From Pseudomonas sp. C1C7 (GTDB taxonomy: Bacteria > Pseudomonadota > Gammaproteobacteria > Pseudomonadales > Pseudomonadaceae): a stretch of DNA of 64,000 nucleotides. The stretch is from contig NZ_JABFMP010000007.1 in NCBI RefSeq assembly GCF_013359595.1, forward strand, positions 124,001-188,000, given 5' to 3'. Positions 15,806 through 24,323 of the stretch are shown here, in pieces. Below the pieces are notes generated by a model, which ran no database searches, was not told the origin of the DNA, and saw only the letters and a list, made by a program, of their open reading frames with translations. Made by a program: the position numbers and the translations under genes. Numbering within the stretch: the stretch's first letter is position 1; each line of letters starts with the position of its first letter.

Positions 15806-16475
15806 CGACGCGCAGCCAGCGCTCCAGCAGCTTGAAGCCGCGCACCAGCACATAAGCCATCACGAGATAGAACACACCGGCGGCGAAGAAGATTTCCACC
15901 GGCAGGTAGGTCCGGGCAATGATGGTGCGGGCCATGCCGGTCAGTTCCAGCAAGGTCACGGTGCTGGCCAGGGCGCTGGCCTTGAGCATCAGGATCACTT
16001 CGTTGCTGTAGGCCGGCAGGCCGATGCGCGCAGCCCGGGGCAACATGATGTAGAACAGTGCCTTGGGCTTGGACATGCCCAGAGCCCGTGCCGCTTCGAT
16101 CTCGCCCGGTGGAATCGCCTGGATGGCGCCGCGCAGGATCTCGGCAATATAAGCCGCGGTGTGCAGCGTCATGGTGGCAGTGGCGCACCAGAACGGATCC
16201 CGCAGGTAAGGCCACATCGAGCTGTTACGAACCGCGTCGAACTGCGCCAGGCCGTAGTACACGAGGAACAGTTGCACCAGCAGTGGCGTGCCGCGGAAAA
16301 AGAAGATGTAGCCGTAGGGAAATGCCCGCACCCACCACAGGCGCGAGGAGCGAGCGATGCCCAGCGGAATTGCCAGCAGCAAACCGGCGATCACGGCGAT
16401 GGCGACCAATTCCAGCGTCAGGGTTGCGCCCTGAGCCAGCTTCGGCAGCCATTTGATGATGACTTCCCAGTTCAT
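15786..16475 (-). CDS. hisM: Basic amino acid ABC transporter permease (HisM/AotM type)
   Basis: 229 residues with five membrane helices and the permease-ATPase coupling loop EAARALGMSKPKALFYIMLP. It begins MNWEVIIKWLPKLAQGATLT. The FFRGTPLLVQL segment is typical of polar amino acid (HAAT) permeases and pairs with HisQ. ATG at 16475 overlaps the upstream permease stop (ATGA), with GGAG upstream. Forms the heterodimeric channel for lysine, arginine, ornithine or histidine; the exact substrate is inferred from the set of genes. Confidence 0.88.
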   Translation of the reverse strand: MNWEVIIKWLPKLAQGATLTLELVAIAVIAGLLLAIPLGIARSSRLWWVRAFPYGYIFFFRGTPLLVQLFLVYYGLAQFDAVRNSSMWPYLRDPFWCATATMTLHTAAYIAEILRGAIQAIPPGEIEAARALGMSKPKALFYIMLPRAARIGLPAYSNEVILMLKASALASTVTLLELTGMARTIIARTYLPVEIFFAAGVFYLVMAYVLVRGFKLLERWLRVDACQGR

Positions 16476-17167
16476 TGGGCGCTCCTCGTGAAGCCGCGAG
16501 CGGCGCGTTTTTCCAGGAAGTGCATGCCGGTCATGGCCAGGATCGTCAGGCCCAGGTACATGAAGGCCGCGACCATATAGAAGGTGAACGGCTGTTTGGA
16601 CACGGTCACGCCAATCTGGGCATGGCGCATGATTTCTTCCAGGCCGATCACCGACACCAGCGCGGTGTCCTTCATCAGGATCATGAACAGGTTGCCAAGG
16701 CCGGGCAGGGCGATGCGCCACATCTGCGGCATGATCAGCTTGGTGAAGATGCGCCATTTCGACAGGCCCAGGGCCACGCCGGCCTCACGATGGCCTTTGG
16801 GAATGGCGATGATCGCGCCGCGAAACACTTCCGTGGCGTAGGCGCCGAAGCACAGGCCCAGCGCGATCACGCCGGCGGCGAAGGCGTTGAGTTCAAGGTC
16901 GGGGTTGCCGAAGAACTCGCCCAGGGCACGCATCATGTTGACGGTGCCGAAGTAGATCAGCAGCACCCAGAGCAATTCCGGGACGCCGCGAACCAACGTT
17001 GAATAGGTGCCGCCAAGCCATTGCAGCGGCTTGTACGGGGAGGTCTTGGCCAAGGCGCCAAGCAGACCGAGCACCAGCCCCAGGCACAGGGCCGAGAGTG
17101 CCAGTTTCACAGTCATCAGCGCGCCAGCGGCAAGCGCCGGGCCGAATCCGTAGAGGTCGATAATCAT
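16472..17167 (-). CDS. hisQ: Basic amino acid ABC transporter permease (HisQ/AotQ type)
   Basis: 231 residues with five membrane segments; LVRGVPELLWVLLIYFG and the coupling loop EAGVALGLSKWRIFTKLIMP identify an HAAT permease. It starts with MIIDLYGFGPALAAGAL, as in HisQ/AotQ. It follows the binding-protein gene by 77 bases and overlaps hisM by four, so the two channel subunits are made in equal amount. Inner membrane. Confidence 0.88.
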   Translation of the reverse strand: MIIDLYGFGPALAAGALMTVKLALSALCLGLVLGLLGALAKTSPYKPLQWLGGTYSTLVRGVPELLWVLLIYFGTVNMMRALGEFFGNPDLELNAFAAGVIALGLCFGAYATEVFRGAIIAIPKGHREAGVALGLSKWRIFTKLIMPQMWRIALPGLGNLFMILMKDTALVSVIGLEEIMRHAQIGVTVSKQPFTFYMVAAFMYLGLTILAMTGMHFLEKRAARGFTRSAQ

Positions 17168-17244
17168 GGATTTCTTTTCAAATCGCGGCAGGCAAGGCCG
17201 GGGACCGGCGCCCCCTTAGGCGACACCGGTCCGGCAGGTCAGTA

Positions 17245-17991
17245 TCAATAGATGCTGAACGGGAAGTACTTGTCGTTGATCTTCTTGTAGGTGCCGTCGG
17301 CAACGATTTCCTTGAGCGCGACGTTCAGCTTCTCGCGCAGCGGGTCGTTCTTGCGCACGGCGATACCGATCTTGTCGCTTTCTTCCACGGGCTCGCCCTT
17401 GAATTCGTAGGACTTGCCGGCGTCGCTCTTGAGCCACTCGTAGTTGACGTATTTGTCGGCCAGGATGCCGTCGACGCGGCCAGCGGTCAGGTCGAGGTAG
17501 GCGTTTTCCTGGGTGTCGTAGAGCTTCACTTCAACGCCAGGCATGTGGTCTTCCATCCAGGTGCCGGCGAGGGTCGCACGTTGTGCGCCGATCACCTTGC
17601 CTTTCAGGGAAGCCTCGTCGGTCTTGAAGTCGACGTCTTTCTTGGCGATGAACTGCAGCTTGTTGGAGTAGTACGGGTCGGTGAAGTCCACTGCCTGCTT
17701 GCGCTCGTCGGTGATCGACATCGAGGAGATCAGGAAGTCGAACTTCTTGGCGTTCAGGGCCGGGATGATGCCGTCCCAGTCGGAGGTGACCACGGAGCAT
17801 TCGACTTTCATCTTGGCGCACAGGGCGTCGCCGATTTCCTTGTCGAAGCCGACGACGTTGCCGCTGGCGTCTTTGTTGTTGAACGGCGGGTAGGCCGCTT
17901 CGATGCCCATCTTCAGGGTCTCGGCCATGGCACCGGCGCTGAACGCCAGGGTGACGGCGGCGGCCAGGAAGACCTTCTTGTAGTTCTGCAT
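17245..17991 (-). CDS. Periplasmic lysine/arginine/ornithine-binding protein
   Basis: 248 residues with a Sec signal peptide (MQNYKKVFLAAAVTLAFSAG then AMA, cleavage before ETLKMG). The family-3 solute-binding signature is clear: GIEAAYPPFNNKDASGNVVG, GFDKEIGDALCAKMKVEC, DWDGIIPALNAKKFDFLISS, MSITDERKQAVDFTDPYY. The ATG at 17991 is preferred over the longer frame because the signal peptide begins there and GGAG lies upstream. Captures basic amino acids for the HisQM-HisP transporter. Confidence 0.9.
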   Translation of the reverse strand: MQNYKKVFLAAAVTLAFSAGAMAETLKMGIEAAYPPFNNKDASGNVVGFDKEIGDALCAKMKVECSVVTSDWDGIIPALNAKKFDFLISSMSITDERKQAVDFTDPYYSNKLQFIAKKDVDFKTDEASLKGKVIGAQRATLAGTWMEDHMPGVEVKLYDTQENAYLDLTAGRVDGILADKYVNYEWLKSDAGKSYEFKGEPVEESDKIGIAVRKNDPLREKLNVALKEIVADGTYKKINDKYFPFSIY

Positions 17992-18004
17992 GCGGGTAGC
18001 TCCG

Positions 18005-18778
18005 TTAGCGGTTGCTGGACATGAATTGTTTGCAGCGCGCCGAAAGCGGGTTTTCAAACACCTGCTGTGGCGATCCTTGCTCTTCGACCAGGCCCTGGTG
18101 GAGGAACACCACTTCGCTGGACACCTGACGGGCGAAGCTCATTTCGTGGGTGACCAGCAACATGGTGCGGCCTTCTTCGGCCAGGGCGCGGATGACATTA
18201 AGTACTTCCTGGACCATTTCCGGGTCAAGGGCGGAAGTCGGCTCGTCAAACAGGATGACTTTGGGCTGCATGGCGAGGGTGCGGGCGATGGCCGCGCGTT
18301 GCTGCTGGCCACCGGACAACTGCGAAGGGTAGGCGTGGCGCTTGTCGGCGATGCCGACCTTGGCCAGCAAGGCTTCGGCGACTTCGATGGCTTCGGCCTT
18401 GCTCTGGCCGAGCACGCGGCGCGGGGCTTCGATGATGTTGTCGAGCACGCTCATGTGCGGCCACAGATTAAAGTTTTGAAACACAAAACCAATCTCGCTG
18501 CGCAGGCGATTGATCTGTTTGCCGTCGGCGGCAACCAGTTCACCGTTCTTCGCGGCCTTGAGTTTGAGTTCTTCGCCGGCCACCAGGATCTGGCCCTGGT
18601 GCGGGTTTTCCAGCAGGTTGATGCAGCGCAGGAAGGTGGATTTGCCGGAGCCGGAAGAACCCAGGATCGAGATCACATCGCCGTCACGGGCGGTCAGCGA
18701 GATGCCCTTGAGCACCTCCAGCGAACCGTAGCGTTTGTGCAAGTTGCGGATTTCAAGCGCGGGCGTGGCCTCAGCCAT
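18005..18778 (-). CDS. hisP: Basic amino acid ABC transporter ATPase
   Basis: 257 residues. Walker A GSSGSGKSTFL (~37-47), signature LSGGQQQR, Walker B VILFDEPTSALDPE, switch His in VTHEMSFARQ. The long HisP-type insertion between Walker A and the Q-loop (EELKLKAAKNGELVAADGKQ) is present, which distinguishes histidine/arginine ATPases from other HAAT ATPases. First gene of the leftward operon hisP - binding protein - hisQ - hisM - methyltransferase. The region upstream to 19234 has no recognised gene. Confidence 0.9.
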   Translation of the reverse strand: MAEATPALEIRNLHKRYGSLEVLKGISLTARDGDVISILGSSGSGKSTFLRCINLLENPHQGQILVAGEELKLKAAKNGELVAADGKQINRLRSEIGFVFQNFNLWPHMSVLDNIIEAPRRVLGQSKAEAIEVAEALLAKVGIADKRHAYPSQLSGGQQQRAAIARTLAMQPKVILFDEPTSALDPEMVQEVLNVIRALAEEGRTMLLVTHEMSFARQVSSEVVFLHQGLVEEQGSPQQVFENPLSARCKQFMSSNR

Positions 18779-19234
18779 GTGCGTTCCTCATATATATGTT
18801 GCGCTCCTGCTGTGGGCGGGCCTTCCTGGCGAGGCGGCCAACCTAGCATAGCGTTTCGATGGCAGCCAACGCGCTACGGGCGGTAAACGGGTGGCATTGA
18901 GCAGGTTGTCGCATCGGCACAGCAGACTGTCGCCCCACCAACAACCGAACAGCCGTTTGAACCGCATTTTCAATCACATTGCAGGCTGGCTGTCGCAAAA
19001 AGGGCGCGATGTTGCCAGCTTTGGCGGGGTGTTGGAAGCGTTAAAGGACCAGGCGCCGTCGATCTGCACTTTTATCGTGCGTCAAGCGCGTTTTGGGGTG
19101 TGTTTCCGGTGCGCTTTTTCGTCTTTAAAGTGGGTCGCAGGGTAACGCCTTGGCAAAGTGCCATTACTTTCAATGACTTGCGATGACTGTCCGGTCTGGT
19201 TGAGATCACCGGATTAGAAGGTTTTGAAACATTT

Positions 19235-19249
19235 TGGCGCAATTATTGC
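19235..19249 (+). promoter_or_regulatory. Sigma-54 promoter of gabP
   Basis: TGGCGCAATTATTGC: GG and GC elements spaced by exactly ten bases, close to TGGCAC-N5-TTGC. It lies about 95 bases before the gabP ATG, with transcription expected from ~19261. Confidence 0.7.
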
Positions 19250-19343
19250 GTGCAGATTCCGGAACGCTCCGTTGGTTTCTTTTTACAGAAGGGAAACTCA
19301 AACGGCACGCATGCATTCGCTTTTCCTTACAAAGGTAGTTTCA

Positions 19344-20735
19344 ATGAGCAGTACCCAAAGCTCTAACGGCCTCGAACAGGGGCTCAAACCGCGTCACGTC
19401 ACGATGCTGTCGATTGCCGGTGTTATCGGTGCCGGTCTGTTCGTAGGCTCCGGCCACGCTATCGCTGCTGCGGGCCCGGCTGTGCTGTTGGCCTACGCTG
19501 CCGCCGGTATGCTGGTGGTGTTGGTGATGCGTATGCTCGGCGAGATGGCCGTGGCTTCGCCTGATACAGGTTCCTTCTCTACTTACGCCGACCGCGCGAT
19601 CGGTCACTGGGCCGGCTTCACCATCGGCTGGCTGTACTGGTGGTTCTGGGTTCTGGTAATCCCGCTGGAAGCCAACGCCGCCGCCACCATCCTGCACGCC
19701 TGGTTCCCGGGTGTGGATATCTGGGCCTTCGCCCTGGTCATCACCATGCTGCTGACCGTGACCAACCTGTTCAGCGTGAAGAACTACGGTGAGTTCGAGT
19801 TCTGGTTCGCCCTGCTCAAGGTCGTTGCGATCATTGGCTTTATCGTTCTCGGCGTTCTGGCGATCTTCGGCTTCCTGCCGAACAGCCAGGTCAGCGGTGT
19901 TTCGCACGTGTTCGACACCCAGGGCTTCCTGCCAAACGGCATGGGCGCGGTATTGGGCGCGATTCTGACCACCATGTTCTCCTTCATGGGTACCGAGATT
20001 GTGACCATCGCGGCCGCGGAATCGAAGAACCCAGGCAAGCAGATCTCCAAGGCCACCAACTCGGTGATCTGGCGTATCGGTCTGTTCTACCTCGTATCGA
20101 TCTTCATCGTTGTGGCCCTGGTGCCATGGAACGATCCGGTTCTGGCCAGCGTCGGCTCCTACCAGACCGTGCTTGAGCGCATGGGCATCCCTAACGCCAA
20201 GATGATCGTCGACATCGTCGTACTGGTTGCTGTAACCAGCTGCCTGAACTCGGCGCTGTACACCTCCTCGCGCATGCTGTTCTCCCTGGGCAAGCGCGGT
20301 GACGCACCGGCCATGTCCACCCGCACCAACAAGAGCGGCACCCCTTACTGGGCGGTGATGCTGTCCACCGGCGCTGCGTTCCTGGCCACTTTCGCCAACT
20401 ACGTGGCCCCGGCTGCGGTGTTCGAGTTCTTGCTGGCCAGCTCCGGCGCCATCGCGTTGCTGGTGTACCTGGTGATCGCGATCTCGCAACTGCGCATGCG
20501 CAAGCAGCGTATGACGCGCGGCGAGAAAATCGCTTTCAGCATGTGGCTGTTCCCGGGCCTGACTTACGCGGTGATCATCTTCATCGTCGCGGCCCTGACC
20601 ATCATGGGCTTCCAGGACGCCCACCGCGTGGAAATCCTCGCGACCGGCCTGCTCAGCGTTCTGGTGGTTGCCGCCGGCATGCTGGTGGCTCGCCGCCGTC
20701 GTAACGAGCAGCTGGGTGCTGCTGTTGCGCGCTGA
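19344..20735 (+). CDS. gabP: GABA permease family amino acid transporter
   Basis: 463 residues, twelve membrane segments, amino acid-polyamine-organocation superfamily. The N-terminal GLKPRHVTMLSIAGVIGAGL and FVGSGHAIAAAGPAVLLAYA are typical of GabP/AroP permeases, and the IPLEANAAATILHAWFPGV region resembles GabP. ATG at 19344 follows AAAGGTAG; the longer frame would have no ribosome-binding site and would include the sigma-54 promoter. Import of 4-aminobutyrate (or a related amino acid) in symport with protons; expression probably depends on nitrogen status. Confidence 0.85.
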   Translation: MSSTQSSNGLEQGLKPRHVTMLSIAGVIGAGLFVGSGHAIAAAGPAVLLAYAAAGMLVVLVMRMLGEMAVASPDTGSFSTYADRAIGHWAGFTIGWLYWWFWVLVIPLEANAAATILHAWFPGVDIWAFALVITMLLTVTNLFSVKNYGEFEFWFALLKVVAIIGFIVLGVLAIFGFLPNSQVSGVSHVFDTQGFLPNGMGAVLGAILTTMFSFMGTEIVTIAAAESKNPGKQISKATNSVIWRIGLFYLVSIFIVVALVPWNDPVLASVGSYQTVLERMGIPNAKMIVDIVVLVAVTSCLNSALYTSSRMLFSLGKRGDAPAMSTRTNKSGTPYWAVMLSTGAAFLATFANYVAPAAVFEFLLASSGAIALLVYLVIAISQLRMRKQRMTRGEKIAFSMWLFPGLTYAVIIFIVAALTIMGFQDAHRVEILATGLLSVLVVAAGMLVARRRRNEQLGAAVAR

Positions 20736-20768
20736 GTGATGGGTTTGAGGTAGTTGTTGTAGATGTAG

Positions 20769-20806
20769 AAAACGGCCGCTGTCAGTGATGACGAGCGGCC
20801 GTTTTT
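20769..20806. terminator. Bidirectional terminator after gabP
   Basis: AACGGCCGCT / AGCGGCCGTT stem with T-run on + and A-run on -; it serves the convergent genes on both sides. Confidence 0.8.
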
Positions 20807-20824
20807 GTTTGCAGCACCGGCGTG

Positions 20825-21277
20825 TTATTCGCCTTTTTCTTCCTGCGCTTCCAGCGACTGGCGGTACGCATCCAGTGCATCGCCAAAGTCGTTGATGAAC
20901 TGCGGTTCGCTCAGCCAGGCCTGGGCGGTTTCGCGGTCCATGCCGTCGGCCCACATGCGGTAGTCGATCAGCATGTCGGCGGCCAGGTGGGTGGCGGCCA
21001 TGGCTTCGTTGTCGGCGTTTTCCAGGTCCAGCAGTTCGGGGTGATCGTTGATGATCCCGGAGAGGTCGTTCAGCAGGATCGAGAGCATTTCGCTGCGGCT
21101 GGCGGCTTCGGCGTCACGCATTTTGCTGAACATGGCCAGGGTGTATTCCGGGATCGGTTCTGCGAGGTGGCCCTGGTCATCGTCCAGGGCGAGAGGTTTT
21201 CTGCCGACCATGCGGATTTGCTTGGCTTTGGCTTTGGCGCGTTTTGCGCGTTTCTGTTGCTTGTTCAGGGAGGCCAT
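20825..21277 (-). CDS. Hypothetical protein, paralogue of its upstream neighbour
   Basis: 150 residues. A Lys/Arg/Ala-rich N-terminus (MASLNKQQKRAKRAKAKAKQ) is followed by an acidic all-helical domain with conserved ML-IDYR-W and a late WLSEPQFINDFGDALDAYR segment. The next upstream gene has the same plan, so the pair arose by tandem duplication. Family known only from Pseudomonas as far as I can tell; function unknown. The basic tail might bind nucleic acid; this is speculation. Confidence 0.7.
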   Translation of the reverse strand: MASLNKQQKRAKRAKAKAKQIRMVGRKPLALDDDQGHLAEPIPEYTLAMFSKMRDAEAASRSEMLSILLNDLSGIINDHPELLDLENADNEAMAATHLAADMLIDYRMWADGMDRETAQAWLSEPQFINDFGDALDAYRQSLEAQEEKGE

Positions 21278-21283
21278 GGGAAC

Positions 21284-21700
21284 TCAGTTCGGTTTCTGTT
21301 GGGTTTGCGCGGCGATGGCGTCGGACGCGGCCACGTAGTCGGCCTGGAAGGCCGGGGATTCTATCCATGCCAGGGCGCCGGCTTCGTCGGTTTCGGTGGA
21401 CCACTGGCGGTACTCGATCAGCGCGGCGAGGATGAAGTCCATCGCGCCTTCTTCACCTTCCTGCTCGTAAACCAATTCCAGCAGCGGGTCTTCGAGGAAG
21501 GCCGTGCACATGGCCTGCTGACTGGTTTTCTCGGCGTCGATCATCTTTTTGAACAGATCGGTCAGGTCCACCGATTCGAAATCGATACGCTCGTCATTCG
21601 GGTCCAGCTCCACCGGCGCGGCGGCGCGCTGGGTGCGGTTCTGCTTGGCTTTGGCCTTGGCGCGGGAGGCGCGTTTTTGCTGCTTGTTGGCGGAGGCCAT
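21284..21700 (-). CDS. Hypothetical protein, tandem paralogue
   Basis: 138 residues with nearly the same basic N-terminus as the downstream gene (MASANKQQKRASRAKAKAKQ) and the same helical domain (ALIEYRQW, AWIESPAFQADYVAASDAI). Six bases separate its stop from the next start. It follows the alpha/beta hydrolase by 36 bases and may be in one transcript with it. Function unknown. Confidence 0.7.
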   Translation of the reverse strand: MASANKQQKRASRAKAKAKQNRTQRAAAPVELDPNDERIDFESVDLTDLFKKMIDAEKTSQQAMCTAFLEDPLLELVYEQEGEEGAMDFILAALIEYRQWSTETDEAGALAWIESPAFQADYVAASDAIAAQTQQKPN

Positions 21701-21736
21701 GGGCGTCGTTCCGTAATTCGTTGAATGAGCAATGAC

Positions 21737-22720
21737 TCAGGTGCGTGGCACGGTCTGCCCGGGAGTGTCGGGAGCCAGTTCGCCGTGTTGCAGCCAGGAC
21801 AATGCGATGGGCCATAGTGTGGCTTGGTATGCGCTGCGAAAAAAGGCGAAATGTCCGACTTCTTTCTCGCCGATGTCTTCGGGGGCGATGCGCAGGTGGG
21901 TATTGGCGCTGCCGGTGAAGTAGCTCAGCAGGCGCTCAATGGCCGGAATGGTGCCGTAGGGGTCGTCGCTGATGCTGATGGCGAGGATTTTCGCCTTGAG
22001 GGCGGCGAAGGGCAGGCCCCCGTTGGTTGCGTGCAGCAGGCGACCGCTGGGGCGCGTTTCATAGTGCGGTGTGGGCGTGGTCCAGTCGCGGACTACGCCT
22101 GAGGGAGTGTCCTCGAGCCAGCCCAGGCGTTTGCCGGGGAAGAAACCGCACAGCCGCGTCACGATCGGCATCACCACATGCCATTTGCCGAACATGCGCC
22201 ACCGCTGAGCCGGCGCGTAATCGCGCCAGTAGGCGAACTGCGCCCCGACCGTCACCACACGTCGAATAATCGCACCGGAGGCTCCCAGGCCCGCTGCACA
22301 GCCGCCAAAGCTATGAGCGACTACATCGACAGGCTGCCCCGGAAACTCGCGCTGTGCACGCTTGAGCATCGCCTCGAAATCCAGCGCACCCCAATCGGTC
22401 CAGGACGCCTCGAGCCCCTTGAGCCCCTTGAGCGATGCCGGACGCGATTCACCGATACCGCGGTAGTCATAGGTGATGACATCGAAATCGTTGGCGAACA
22501 GGTAGTCGGCAAAGCGCGAATAGTGCCGGCAGCGAACCGAGGTAGCGGCGTTGATGATGACGACCGGGCGGGAAGAGTCCCGGGCAGCGTGCCGCCAGGT
22601 GAAGCCGCCGAGGATGAAGCCATCGGCGGCGGCTTGCTTGAACGGCTCGCCCGCGACATCAGCTGCCAGTTGCAGCTCGATTTGGGTGGGAGCCAGTGAG
22701 GGCATGTCCTGCAGGTTCAT
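21737..22720 (-). CDS. Alpha/beta-fold hydrolase
   Basis: 327 residues. Nucleophile elbow VAHSFGGCAAG (Ser in A-H-S-F-G), preceded by VVINAATSVRCRHYSRFADY (oxyanion strand) and VITYDYRGIGESRP. The late Asp lies in ILAISISDDPYGTIPAI and the catalytic His in KEVGHFAFFRSAY. The fold and length fit serine-hydrolase esterases of the serine-aminopeptidase/YheT-like kind. Cytoplasmic, no signal peptide. ATG at 22720 is preferred over 22750 because AAAGG lies ten bases upstream. Substrate unknown. Confidence 0.82.
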   Translation of the reverse strand: MNLQDMPSLAPTQIELQLAADVAGEPFKQAAADGFILGGFTWRHAARDSSRPVVIINAATSVRCRHYSRFADYLFANDFDVITYDYRGIGESRPASLKGLKGLEASWTDWGALDFEAMLKRAQREFPGQPVDVVAHSFGGCAAGLGASGAIIRRVVTVGAQFAYWRDYAPAQRWRMFGKWHVVMPIVTRLCGFFPGKRLGWLEDTPSGVVRDWTTPTPHYETRPSGRLLHATNGGLPFAALKAKILAISISDDPYGTIPAIERLLSYFTGSANTHLRIAPEDIGEKEVGHFAFFRSAYQATLWPIALSWLQHGELAPDTPGQTVPRT

Positions 22721-22904
22721 CGGCGTTGGACCTTTGCGGGTAGTGGCCAACGATAGTCCTGGTGACGTGGATGGACAATCCTTTGCTGGCAGGTGTAGTC
22801 CGTTTCGTAGCGCCCCCTAGCGCGAAACGATCTGGAACATGACGACCCGGACAGAAATCCAATTCAAGTAACGATTGGGTTCTCCGAACCCGGGAGTTGT
22901 CATC

Positions 22905-23354
22905 ATGAAAAGTTTCCATTCACTCATGTTGCCCCTCGCCACGGTCGGCGTTTTGATGTGTCCCGCCCTGTTGCACGCCACCAGTCTGGAGCCTGTCGAC
23001 AGTCAGGGTGTGCAAGTTCAGCGGCAGGAGCAAAACGGGATTGCCTATCTGTCCGGAGGTATTGGCGAGGATGAGTCGAAAGCCATCCAGCAGACTACCG
23101 GTTACAACCTGCACATGACTTTTTCCACCGGCCCGCAGAACGAATATGTGCCCGATGTGGATGTGGTCGTTCAGAAAGCGCCTGGGCAACCGGTTTTGAC
23201 CTTGAACCAGGCCGGCCCTCTGGTCTATGCCCAGTTACCTCCTGGCAAATACACCGTTGTCGCGACTCGAAATGGGGTAGAGCGGCATGACACGGCGAAT
23301 GTAGGGAGCGGCGCAGCGCGCAATCTGGTCTTTCACTGGAATGACCCGCAATAG
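22905..23354 (+). CDS. Secreted protein with a carboxypeptidase regulatory-like fold
   Basis: 149 residues with a signal peptide (MKSFHSLMLPLATVGVLMCP, cleavage near HATS). The mature part has a beta-sandwich pattern ending YAQLPPGKYTVVATRNGVE, the strand-turn of carboxypeptidase regulatory-like or DUF4198-type domains. ATG at 22905 follows GGGAG. Common in Pseudomonas as an uncharacterised periplasmic protein. It is followed by two terminators. Confidence 0.75.
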   Translation: MKSFHSLMLPLATVGVLMCPALLHATSLEPVDSQGVQVQRQEQNGIAYLSGGIGEDESKAIQQTTGYNLHMTFSTGPQNEYVPDVDVVVQKAPGQPVLTLNQAGPLVYAQLPPGKYTVVATRNGVERHDTANVGSGAARNLVFHWNDPQ

Positions 23355-23387
23355 TGCTTGAGGAGGCTGTAATGAAATCGCGGGCAT

Positions 23388-23420
23388 AAAAAAACCTGAA
23401 TCTTTCGATTCAGGGTTTTT
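23388..23420 (+). terminator. Terminator of the preceding gene
   Basis: AACCTGAATC / GATTCAGGGTT stem with a run of T. Confidence 0.8.
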
Positions 23421-23440
23421 ACGGTCTTCTGGATTACCGT

Positions 23441-23474
23441 AGAAAGCAAAAAGCCCGCACGAGGCGGGCTTTCT
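23441..23474. terminator. Hairpin formerly downstream of tRNA-Phe
   Basis: AAAGCCCGC / GCGGGCTTT within AGAAAGC...GGGCTTTCT. The same arrangement (AACCCGC / GCGGGTTT) sits beside the intact tRNA-Phe at 33555-33580, supporting the att interpretation. Confidence 0.7.
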
Positions 23475-23515
23475 GTGTGTCTTCAGGTGTGCTTGGCGCC
23501 ACCTGAAAACGGAAG

Positions 23516-23539
23516 GTGGTGCCAGAGACGGAATCGAAC
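23516..23539. repeat. Far-end attachment site (copy of tRNA-Phe 3' end)
   Basis: GTGGTGCC-AGAGACGGAATCGAAC against GTGGTGCCCAGAGACGGAATCGAAC at 33622-33646; one base is missing. Downstream to 24041 there is no gene, only a GCCCGC/GCGGGC-type hairpin near 23911-23930 and a repeat described in the findings. Confidence 0.75.
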
Positions 23540-24041
23540 TGAACCGCCAAACGCCCGCTTTTACGGACTTTCTTCGAGGTCACTCATCAGCGACGCCCCC
23601 AAAAAAGCCCCCAAATGGAAATCTACCTTACCGGAGAGGTCCCTAATTTTAACCAATCAATGCTAATGAGCACCAGCAAGACCCAAATGATTCATGGTTT
23701 GGGCCTCACGCCAAGGCAATATTTCTGCACGCTGATCGCCTGGGTCGGTCGAACCGTCGACGCTGTTGGAAACAGCTGACTAACCTTCAGGTTAAGACGG
23801 CTTCTGTTGCCTCTCGCGAGGGGCAGGAGTCGACCCATAGCTGCCGGTGGAGACAGTTAAATTTGCTCCCGAACAGTTAACTCGAGCAACTGCTTCTGGC
23901 TGAAATGAAAAAGCCCGCATGGGCGGGCTCGGGGGGACTCACAATAAACGGAGCTGTTCCATCAGATGGTCGTAAGTCTAGATGACGTCCGCTAAACCCT
24001 CGTCAGCAGGCTGGCCTCATAGGCGACCTCTTGCAAGATGC

Positions 24042-24221
24042 TTACTGAACCTGCGGATCTCCAGCGTCCAGGGCAAATGTATGAGCGGCCGCCTCGATCC
24101 GCTCTTCGAGCTGGGCAATGTAGGTTTTGGCGTCCTCCAGACTTGGGAATGAAACCACCGTTTCCCCAAGCCACACCTTGCACCCGTGCCCTTGCTCATT
24201 TGCTTCAATGGTGATCTTCAT
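24042..24221 (-). CDS. Small hypothetical protein
   Basis: 59 residues: MKITIEANEQGHGCKVWLGE, then a helical LEDAKTYIAQLEERIEAAAH segment. The layout suits a small beta-alpha protein; no family recognised. ATG at 24221 has AAAGGG upstream; a longer frame to 24278 lacks a good site. Confidence 0.55.
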   Translation of the reverse strand: MKITIEANEQGHGCKVWLGETVVSFPSLEDAKTYIAQLEERIEAAAHTFALDAGDPQVQ

Positions 24222-24323
24222 CTGCAAACCCTTTGCTGTTGAGGCGGCGGAGAGTATCGCATTTCTTAAATAGCTCAAAATGTATCAAAGGCTCTAAAAC
24301 GGGCATTTCAAGGCAGTTTTATT

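Noticed and set aside
19341..20954. 537-codon minus-strand frame opposite gabP
   Set aside because: His/Gln/Arg-rich antisense translation typical of the complement of a membrane protein gene.
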